DNA of 64,000 nucleotides. Origin: Unio delphinus. Its lineage: Eukaryota; Mollusca; Bivalvia; Unionida; Unionidae. The position numbers and the translations under genes are program-made. Positions 36,201-48,200 of this stretch are shown in pieces. Every line of letters starts with the position of its first letter. Position 1 is the first letter of the stretch. Location of the stretch: assembly GCA_029339505.1 (NCBI GenBank), contig JAQISU010000115.1, forward strand, positions 5,444,001-5,508,000. The letters are read 5' to 3'. The notes beneath the pieces were generated by a model. That model saw nothing but the letters and a program-made list of their open reading frames with translations, was not told where the DNA came from and ran no database searches.

Positions 36201-39200
36201 ATTTTACTCATTCATCTTTTCCTTTTGCCATCAATCCCATGTTACGGTTACAGAGACTTAAACTCCGCAAGAAAAAATAGCAAACAACAAATAAACAAGT
36301 TTTGCATAATCAAAAATAATTATTTATTTCTCAAAAAACAGGAGTGAAAGAATCCCTATATTGGGTGTTAACTTATGCTAATATATACGGTCCAATATTG
36401 CCAGGTATTGACTCGTGTAAGTTTCATTCGTGGGAATGGCGATCCTATTTTGCTGGTTGAGAAAATTTATACAGCATTCAGTGATCATTCTTTTGGGATT
36501 TAGGAAGCAATAGAGCATTTAATGGAGATTTTGGCGAATTTCATAATTTGCTCGGAATTTTTATCACGTGGCGGGTGGTCAGCTGACCGCAATAGCCACT
36601 CGATAGGTGGTGGGCAAAATATGGCAAACGCTTCATAATCAGCATCAATTTTCAAACTACAAACGGTGATGCGGGATGCTGACATCAGAAATAAACTCTG
36701 CATCTCATCTCCCAAGAATTTAACGAGAATCAGCATGTATAGATGTGAAAAATTAGACGACAAAATGAGGTTGGCGATTTTTTTGGCGACAGGTTTTTAA
36801 AAAGCCAGGACTATCCCTGATTATTGTATGGTACTAATCCCACTCGCTGAAGACTGGGGCTAGCAGATCAATGAAGCCACCTTTACATCTGGCGTTAATT
36901 GTTGCAGAATCTAGATACCAGGTACTCAACCCATCCGATATTGGCCCGGCAGCAGATAAGAATAAACGATAACCGTTGCGGTCCTGCCTCAGACAATTCT
37001 TTGATCTAAACTAAAAATGGTAATGAAGCCTTGTTTACATCCGATGGGTAATGAAACATTGGACAAATTTTCATTTATGATAAAGGAAAGGAAACCACTG
37101 AATATAAATTGCTCAGTGCGGCAGATGGCTAGGCCGCGTGCGTCTTATGTAATTTTTCTTTACACAAATCGTCAAAACCCGCGTCTTATATATGGGTGCG
37201 TCTTATGTAAAATATTTTTACACAAATCGCAAAACCTGCGTCTTATATACGGGTGCGTCTTATATACGGATGCGTCTTATATGCGCGAAAATACGGTAAA
37301 TACCATACATAAGCCATTCTAAAGTTTATGACATCTGTAAACACCATACACAAGTCATTATAAAGTCTATGACATCTGTAAACACCATACATAAGTCATT
37401 CTAAAGTCTTCAAAATGCTTATGTGAGTAAGTAACTTATTCTCAATTGTACACTGCCCACCACCTTCAAATCACTTTATGAACTCTCAGAAATCCCTCAA
37501 AATTGTCTGTTTATATTACAGGTATGACATGTGAAAAGTTTAACTTACATGGTTCTGCCAGTCTGCCACCCTATCTGGAATGTATTTCTGTACCAATCTA
37601 CGGCCCACCAAGAATGATAACAAGTAACAGAAAGAAGCACCTGTTGCTGAGCACTGTAAGAATAAAATAAAATATATCAAAGGTAACTAAATTTGATATA
37701 TATATAATAATGATTAGACACATTTCCATAAAGGTATGTGTGCACATGTGATGTATCTGGGGAACAACTTAAGTGGAAATTTTGGCAATGATAGTGGCAG
37801 TGACTTGCAAACGTTAGGCATCTCGTGGAAACTTAAAAAAGTAAAATTAATGCCAATTTATGGCAGCCCCTGCAAACATAAATGAAACTGTTACAAAGAA
37901 TTTTAAAGGATACAGTTCATTCCAATTGAAATAGTGCAATCTTCATTTGTTATGATTGTACATATTTATATCTTGTAAGTCACAAAGAGAAATGATTATA
38001 CCAAATACCAGAAATATTTTTTCCTCTGGTAAAGCAAATGTTAGAAAAAAGTGCTTTCACTTTTAATGCTTGTACCTACGAGATATGTATTTTTTCTTCA
38101 AAATTCCCTCACTTTCTCCCCATTTTCTTTAATGTCATACGAATGTAAAGATTACATATAAGTTGTTGCTAAAAATCGATGTCTAAATCCTTTCTCATAG
38201 TTCAGAAGGACTGCTGAAGAAATTTTTACAAAAAAATCTCTTTAGATATGCATGTATTTACATTTAGAAGAGGCAATACCTTCAATGATACTTTCCAATT
38301 AGAGTTTTCATCCTCAAGAAATTTTCAAAAAAAACAATTGCCCCTTTATAGATTCACATTACAAGCTGTAACCACACAACAATTATAATTTTTAACATGA
38401 AATCAATATTCCAAATGAGGACACTTCTTAGCAATGGATGTTCACCTTGTTTTAGTATGATGCCACTCACAACATCAAACCGAGTACAAGTCAAGGGAGG
38501 TAATGACATCCGTAATTGACAACCTAAATCCACACAAGTTATACAAAATAATATCTAAAATTTTATGAGAGTAAATTCCATTGTTGCAGCAGGATTTAAA
38601 TACTGGATGACAAAACGCGAAAAAAGAGCTGCTATATATACATATTTGACTTGAAATGATAAAGTTTCTTTTGGTAATATTTATGTTATTATCAAAACAT
38701 AAATATTTGTGAACTATAAAAATGAGGAAAAGTCATCTAACTTTCATGTTCTCTAAAATGTGCATGAACTACTTCGATTCTGATTGTAAGATTTCACTTA
38801 AGAACTCATAGAAGATACTCACTAATCATGACCTATTAATGAATACTCACTAATCATGACCTATTAATGAATACTCACTAATCATGACCTATTAATGAAT
38901 ACTCACTAATCATGACCTATTAATGAATACTCACTAATCATGACCTATTAATGAATACTCACTAATCATGACCTATTAATGAATACTCACTAATCATGAC
39001 CTATTAATGGCTCATGAATATGTTTGTATTGGGCTGGCTTTTGCACTAGTTTTCCAAGTTTCTATCTTGTAGAATATAACATGTTCTAGTCTACCATTTA
39101 TACATACCTATAACTCTCATCCATTTGCAAACAATAATGAACCTGATCTGCTATTTCATAATCACCAACAGATCAGGGCACAAATTGTTTGTTGATTACT

Positions 39201-42200
39201 CCTAAAATACTTCATAGACCCAGACCTGTGCAGTTTGACTCAACGTATAAGCAAGTATATATGATAATTTGATGAAGGACCGTACAGAGCCAAACTAAGA
39301 ATTTACAATGAAAGATTGTGTGTATGTGTGATTTGGATTTTTAATGTAGCTTTAACAATGTTTCAGTCATATCCCTACAGTGTCTGCAATGTTGCAGTCT
39401 ACAGCGATGTCTAGCTTTGTGGCATCATGTGGCAGACACATAGCAGGATGTCCCACCCAGTCAGATTATCCTGAAACCAGGCCAACCAGTCCTAGAAGAC
39501 AGCTTTCAGTACAATTTTTTTTATACGTTTTTGGTTATGACTCAGCTTGGGTTCAAACCCATGACCTCCTGTATCCGAGACAAATGCTCTAACCTATAGG
39601 CCAACAGAGTGGTCTACAATGCAATAAACTAATCCATCATTCACTCTAACCTATAGGCCAACAGAGTGGTCTACAATGCAATAAACTAATCCATCATTCA
39701 CTCTTCCTGTTTCCAGCTTTAGACTAAAAAAGTCATTGCTTATTTTATCTTTTGATATGATGGTACTATGTACTTTGGTATTCAATGTTCATCTGAAACC
39801 GCTCCGGTGGACCAGTGGTTAGAGCGTCCGCCGTGGAAGCAAGAGGTGTCCTCTGCCAAATCATACCAAAGACTTACCAAAAAAAAATGGGACTAACATC
39901 TGCCTCGTTTGACACTCAGTAATAAGAGGTTAGTATTAGGACTGGTCGGCCTGGTGTCAGGATAATATGACTGGGTGGGAACATCATGCTACATGTATGT
40001 GGCATGATGCCCCAGTGCTAGACATCACTATAAACTGCCTCACTGCATACATTGTAGCGATATGACTGAAAAATTGTAAAAGCTACATTAAAAATCCAAA
40101 TCAAACAAACAAACAAACAATGTTCTACCCCAGCTTATGGGATACTGTAAGGGATTCGGACTAAAAAGAGTTCTGGATGCAAATATTTTCATGCATTATC
40201 CTAAGCGAAACAACAATATCTGAAAGTATGTGCCAACAGAATTCAAACTGCATCATCTATAAAAAAAATTCCAATGCCGATATTCCATACTAGTTACATG
40301 TATACTTACCAAACTGAAAGAGATCTGCCGATATTCCATACTAGTTACATGTATACTTACCAAACATACTAGAAATAGAGCTACTGGAAATGGAAACAAA
40401 AATCCGGACAAGATACTAAGAAATATTGATCCTGGAATAGCAAATGATTGCAAACTAGGATGAGTTAAGGAAGAAAAGGCCATGTTTAAAATGACCATAC
40501 ATATACATGTTTAAAATGACCATACATATACATGTTTAAAATGACCATACATATACATGTTTAAAACGACCATACATATACATGTTTAAAATGACCATAC
40601 ATATACATGTTTAAAATGACCATACATATACATGTTTAAAATGACCATACATGTACATGTTTAAAATGACCATACATATACATGTTTAAAATGACCATAC
40701 ATGTACATGTTTAAAACGACCATACATATACATTTTAAAACGACCATACATATACATGTTTAAAACGACCATACATATACATGTTTAAAACGACCATACA
40801 TATACATGTTTAAAACAGCCATACATATACATATTTAAAATGACCATACATATACATGTTTAAAATGACCATATATATACATGTTTAAAATGACCATACA
40901 TATACATGTTTAAAACGACCATACATATACATGTTTAAAATGACCATACATATACATGTTTAAAACGACCATACATATACATGTTTAAAATGACCATACA
41001 TATACATGTTTAAAACGACCATACATATACATGTTTAAAATGACCATACATATACATGTTTAAAACGACCATACATATACATGTTTAAAATGACCATACA
41101 TATACATGTTTAAAATGACCATACATATACATGTTTAAAATGACCATACATATACATGTTTAAAATGACCATACATGTACATGTTTAAAACGACCATACA
41201 TATACATGTTTAAAACGACCATACATATACATGTTTAAAACGACCATACATATACATGTTTAAAACGGCCATACATATACATGTTTAAAATGACCATACA
41301 TATACATGTTTAAAATGACCATATATATACATGTTTAAAATGACCATACATGTTTAAAATGACCATACATATACATGTTTAAAATGACCATACATATACA
41401 TGTTTAAAACGACCATACATATACATGTTTAAAATGACCATACATATACATGTTTAAAACGACCATACATATACATGTTTAAAATGACCATATATATACA
41501 TGTTTAAAACGACCATACATATACATGTTTAAAACGACCATACATATACATGTTTAAAATGACCATACATATACATGTTTAAAATGACCATACATATACA
41601 TGTTTAAAACGACCATACATATACATGTTTAAAACGACCATACATATACATGTTTAAAACGGCCATACATATACATATTTAAAATGACCATACATATACA
41701 TGTTTAAAACGACCATACATATACATGTTTAAAATGACCATACATATACATGTTTAAAACGACCATACATTTACATGTTTAAAACAACCATACATTTACA
41801 TATTTAAAATGACCATTTTTGGGGCATTCCCACTCTGAAAGCAATCATGTATAAATATAAAAAAGAAGCAATGAACAGATTGTGAAACATAAGATAATTA
41901 ATCATAATGATATAAAAATTCTGAAAATCAATTTATAACCAATGCAATATAATCCTCTGCCATAACGATTAAAAAAAAAAAATCACAAGAAACTGCCATT
42001 AACAATTTTATCTTAAAATATTGACATAGTGCATCATGCAAACACGGACTGAGTGCATCATGCAAACATGAATTGAGTGCATCATAAAAAGATCGCTCTT
42101 AAAGAATAAAGCTTCACAGCAAGGTGGACTGTTTTTAAATAAAAAGGCTGAAGCAAAAGTGTTTACAAATCATAGATTATAGGTGACCAATGGCCATAAC

Positions 42201-45200
42201 ACTAAAAACTGTGGTCAAAATCGGCCATTTGTACAGAGGGCTATTCCATTTAAACATACATGGTACCCAGGATTTGTGAAAAATATACTAAGGTACTCAG
42301 ATTACCCAAAGAGTTTTATATGAAAACAAATGAAATTTTAAATTGCATCTATGAGTTACTGCTCTACATTTGTTGTGTTTAGGCTCTAATAAACAGTAAC
42401 ACAGTAAATAGTGAAAGCAACAAGCTTTGCAAAATTTAAGAAATAATTTATTTCCCTGGTAAAATATAGTAAAATGGAGAAGAAAAAGTTTTATAAATCA
42501 AATCCACAAAAAAAAAAGAATTCAAGAATAATCCACGCATTAATGACACAAGTTCTAGTAATGAAATGTTCTAACAAATTTCAAGTTCGAGTTCAGTTGG
42601 AAAATCCAAGATGGAAGATGATGGCGTATGCTGAAGTCTGTTTTGTGCTTATCTACAGTTCCTTGTAGAAACACAATAATTAAAACTCTGGTGTTGGAAA
42701 TCCAAATAAAATTTTGATAATCTGACTTAGTCCAAGAATTCTGTATGAGCACATCAAATATTACCAGAGATATGAATTAATCATTTAAAATCAAACTGGT
42801 TTGAAAGAAAAGTTAACATGGATTCAAATACTGGCTACAACAAAAGAAAATGACTTAGCATCAGAAGTAAAAGCCCAAAATTAACTACATTTCACTAAAA
42901 CAAGGAATATATCATATTCTAATACACAGTTTCAAAAAATCTCCAAATTTCAAAATCGAGAAAAGAAGAAAGAGAAAAAGAGAGGGGTCACATGATCGTT
43001 TATATTACATGTATGTACATGACCCTGATAAGAACCAATCATCATCTCTAGTGAATAAATTTACATTACAATAGCATGTAATAAAATTTTTAAGAAATTA
43101 AAACTGACACAAACTAAAACAAATATATATCAAATCAGATATACGTAACACATTAAAACATACTACCCCTGGGTCCCATGTATAGTTTACTAGAACAGCC
43201 CCGATCATATAAAACATGAAGATGAACCTTCCTATAAAATTTGCCTAACATGAAAAAATGGAAATACTAGTGTTCACAATGCTTCTTCTGTATTAATCAA
43301 GTTCAATAAACCATACATAGTCAAAATCTGCTTTCTTCAAACATATTGTAGGGATGAAGCTTTAGAGAGTATTTTTGTTTAATTTCTTTAAAATATTTTA
43401 ATACAGGGCACAATAATGTTTACAAGTTATGGGGATTTCAACTGCAAGCTGATCAAGTCCCATAACTAGAATAAACTTATATGTGCCCTTGTTAGGATAA
43501 AACTTCAAAGGCCACTTGCCAATCTTGTTTAGATTCTAGAGTATTCACAAGCATTTAAGATGCCAACTGTACTCCATTAAAACTTTAGGAAATAATCTTC
43601 ATCAAACTACTCAAGACATGCTTAACTTAAAATAAGGCTGAAAATGATTACAAAATGTGGATGCTACATCATTCAAAAGCCTGTGTACACATTGACAGGC
43701 TGATGGATGGATGCTACAGTGTTCAAAAAAAGCCTGTGTACACATTGACAGGCTGATGGATGGATGCTACAGTGTTCAAAAGCCTGTGCACACATTGACA
43801 GGCTGATGGGTGGATGCTACAGTGTTCAAAAGCCTGTGCACACATTGACAGGCTGATGGGTGGATGCTACAGTGTTCAAAAGCCTGTGCACACATTGACA
43901 GGCTGATGGATGGATGCTACAGTGTTCAAAAGCCTGTGCACACATTGACAGGCTGATGGGTGGATGCTACAGTGTTCAAAAGCCTGTGCACACATTGACA
44001 GGCTGATGGATGGATGCTGCAGTGTTCAAAAGCCTGTGCACACATTGACAGGCTGATGGATGGATGCTGCAGTGTTCAAAAGCCTGTGCACACATTGACA
44101 GGCTGATGGATGGATGCTAAAGCATTCAAAAGCCTGTGCACACATCAGCAAACTGACGGATGGATGCTACAGTATGCTGACGGATGGATGCTATCTCTAT
44201 AGATACAAGTTGTTATACAACATTAAATACATCACATTTGTCTCAAGATAAAAACAAGTCTGAAAACAAGAATAAAATGTTTCTGATTAAAGTCTATCTT
44301 TGTTTCCAAGGATACAATATGTAGGTAATAAAGACACCACCAAGGACTTGATAGAAATTGTTTTCTTTATATACAGACAAAATATTTCCTAATTTCTTTG
44401 CATCCTCTATATCTCTGGGTAGACGTATATACTGCTTTTCATGCCTGAAAGGAAAATAAAAAATGTGACATCATTTACAGTGTGAAACACAGAGATAGGT
44501 ATAAATAATAATAGTAATGACAAAAATAATAACAATAATAATTATTAATACATAAAGTTATATAGTACTATGTTTATATAGAATAACTGGGAAATGCGAC
44601 TTATACTTGATTCATTGCAAACATGTACTTTCCCTCCTTGTTTTAGTTAAATTAACAAGTCCCTAAGCCCATTTGATAACAGTTGTCTGTACAGATATGT
44701 CAATATATTAGCAACAAAAATAACTGAAATGAGTGTACAGCTGTGTATTTATTATGTACTACCCTGCTTTATGACTTACGTAGTGTCTCAAACCACAGTG
44801 CGGACCATGTTAACCATATGTCTGAAACGACATCCTGAACCAATAGTCTGAAACAACAGTAGTCAAAATATACTATCAGGACTAAAATAGTCCACCTTTC
44901 AACTAGTATAAAATAGTCCACCATTCAACTAGTATAAAAAAGTCCACCATTCAACTAGTATAAAACAGTCCACCATGCAACTAGTATAAAACAGTCCACC
45001 ATTCAACTAGTATAAAATAGTCCACCATTCCACTAGTATAAAATAGTCCACCATTCAACTAGTATAAAATAGTCCACCATTCAACTAGTATAAAACAGTC
45101 CACCATGCAACTAGTATAAAATAGTCCACCATTCAACTGGTATAAAATAGTCCACCATTCAACTAGTATAAAATAGTCCACCATTCAACTAGTATAAAAT

Positions 45201-48200
45201 AGTCCACCATGCAACTAGTATAAAACAGTCCACCATTCAACTAGTATAAAATAGTCCACCATTCCACTAGTATAAAATAGTCCACCTTTCAACTAGTATA
45301 AAACAGTCCACCATTCAACTAGTATAAAATAGTCCACCATTCAACTGGTATAAAATAGTCCACCATTCCACAAGTATAAAAATGTCCACCATTCAACTAG
45401 TATTGTACATATATAGGAGTGGTAGCTGAGGACAAGTTACTTTTGCAAGATGCTAATCTGATTGGACAAGTGGAATTTAAAGCCAAGTCAGTATCATGTA
45501 AAGTGTAGGAAAAGTAAAGTTGACACAAAGTATGCAAGTCACTTACTCTGCATGATATGTAGCCAAATGAAATTTATTCAAGCCCTGATTTGCTGAACTC
45601 AATTCTTTTCTTAAGTTCAACCCTCCATTAAAATTTTTATTGAATAGAAGTTAACCTAAAAATAACACCATTTCTTCAGCAAATAGTGCATTCTCACATC
45701 TTCTGTGCATGTTAAATTAGATGTAACGTATGTAACTAAAATTGTCAAAAATGTATTTCCAATTACTTGAGTGTTTGTAAAACATGTAACTTGCACTCTA
45801 CTGCTTTGTCTTCCTCTATATAATGTGATGCTAGGTTCCTGTATCCAATTTGATGCTAGGTTCCTGTATCCAATGTGATGCTAGATTCCCCTATCCAATG
45901 TGACGCTAGGTTCCTCGATCCAATGTGATGATGTGTTACTCTATCCAATGTGATGCTAGGTTCCTGTATCCAATGTGATGCTGGGTTACTCTATCCAATA
46001 TGATGCTAGGGTAATATATACAATGTGATGCTGAGTTGCTGTATCCAAAGTGAAGCTAGATTAAGGTATCCAATGTGATGATAGGTTCCCGTATCCAATG
46101 TGATGCTGGGTTCCTGTATCCAATGTGATGCAAGGTTATTATATCCAATGTGATGCAGGGTTCCTGTATCCAATGTGATGCTGAGTTCCTCTATCCAAAG
46201 TGATGCTAGGTTCCCGTATCCAATGTGATGGTAGGTTCCTGTATCCATTGTGATGCTAGGTTCCTGTCTCCAATGTGATACTGGGTTCCTCTATCCAATG
46301 TGATGCAAGGTTACTATATCCAATGTGATGCAGGGTTCCTGTATCCAATTTGATGCTGGGTTCCTGTGTCCAATGTGATGCTAGGTTTCTCTATCCATTG
46401 TGATGCTAGGTTCCTGTCTTCAATGTGATACTGGGTTCCTGTATCCAATGTGATGCTGGGTTCCTGTATCCAATGTGATGCTGGGTTCCTGTATCCAATG
46501 TGATGCAAAGTTACTATATCCATTGTGATGCTAGGTTCCTGTATCCAATGTGATGCTGGGTTCCTGTATCCAATGTGATGCTAGGTTACTCTATCCAATG
46601 CGATGTGAGGTTACTCTATCCAATGTGATGAAAGGTTCCTCTATCCAATTTGATTCTATCCAATGTGATGCTAGGTTCCTGTATCCAATGTGATGCTGGG
46701 TTCCTCGATCCAATGTGTTGCTAGGTTCCTGTATCCAATGTGATGCTAGGTTCATGTATCCAATGTGATGCTAGTTTCCTGTATCCAATGTGATGCTGGG
46801 TTCCTGTATCCAATGTGATGTTAGGTTCCTGTATCCAATGTGATGGTAGGTTCCTGTATCCAATGTGATTCTGGGTTACTCTATCCAATGTGATGCAAGG
46901 TTATTCAATCAAATGTGATGCTAGGTTCCTGTATACAATGTAATGTTAGGTTCCTGTATCCAATGTGATGCTGGGTTCCCTTTCCAGTGATTAAGAACAT
47001 TCAGCATGCACTATGTGTATATAGCTATCAGGTGGAATCTCAGCAACTTTCAAGTTATGACCCTGTATCTAATTCCCTGGATATTAGGTATAGACCTTGG
47101 GGTTCACTGTCGATAGCATGTATACATATAAGTTTATATATGGTTTTTGGGTAAGGACCTCAATAAATAGTATCTTTTGACAAAGGGGCTAAGTACTGAG
47201 AGGTTAGAACAGACCCAGATGCCAAAGTCAACTGCAGGGCTTGGCATGGCTGAGTGGTCTAAGATGCTCCCCTTTACAGGTTACTCACACAGTTAAACTC
47301 TGTCTACATGAGTTTGAGTCTTGGCTCAACCAATGTGGGTATGTGAGAAAGCTTGCCAGTTATTTCCAATGGGATGTGGTCCTTCCCAGTGTCTTCCTCC
47401 ACCAAATACAGTGGCTGCCATATATAATTTATCATGTTGTGACAAATGATGTTAAACCCCACAAAACCAAACTATATCAGTTACATATCTAATTATTTTT
47501 TTCACACCCAATATGTTTGTATGTAGTTATAAAATGGGAATTTCAATAGTTTCCAAGTTCTGACACAGAGGCCATAACTGTATGCCCCTGGGAAATGACA
47601 CAGAGGTCATATTCAAATTCAATCAAACAATGTTGACATTCAGTTTGATAATCACACACCGATTCCCAGACATATCTGACTGATAATTTGAGACTTATTT
47701 TGAATTGTGCAGATCAACCCAATACCCACCTCACCCAAATCAGGGCAAGCTTTGCATAAATTTTACATCAATCTTAAGTGCTTTAATAGATCTTGTCAAA
47801 GCAGAAATCCAAGTCAACTACCAGACTTAGATTGTGAATAATTTTACCATGTGCCAGTTTTATGACTCAAGCTCAAGCAGACTGCAAATCAAGTGTGTTA
47901 CCTTCATACAAGGTCAGGCCCTGATCCAATTCCATACATACTATCCAAAATTTAAAGAGCAGGGTACAAATTCTGGTAGATCTTAGTGACTCAGACTACA
48001 AGTTATGCAATATTTTAGTTACAGTTAGTTCAACAATACTATTTAGTCAATACTCACTCCTGTAGTCAATATTATTTAGTCAATACTCACTCCTCTAGTC
48101 AATACTCACTCCACTATACAGATAATGTTCACTCCTCTAGTCAATATTATTTAGTCAATACTCACTCCTCTAGTCAATACTCACTCCACTATATAGACAA

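Larger units (their letters stand above)
34955..37296. mobile_element. Composite inverted-repeat element (CCGTATTTTCGCG ends) in TMEM41B intron 6
   Basis: The outer left end is CCGTATTTTCGCGTATATAA at 34955. The outer right end is its inverse, gcgcgaaaatacgg at 37283-37296. TA flanks both. Within it, 34955-35109 is by itself a 155-bp MITE with the same two ends. The right part (37130-37296) repeats the internal gcgtcttatatatgggtg words. The middle carries a hAT-like zinc-finger fragment (35751-36191). It may be one long element, or two MITEs that captured the segment between them. Confidence 0.75.

Noticed and set aside
39796..39880. A functional tRNA gene
   Set aside because: Only A-box-like similarity. 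The B box and cloverleaf are degraded, and the sequence runs into the SINE body.
46006..46523. Minus-strand frames reading HHIGY-repeats
   Set aside because: Artefacts of the 25-bp array, with no gene context.
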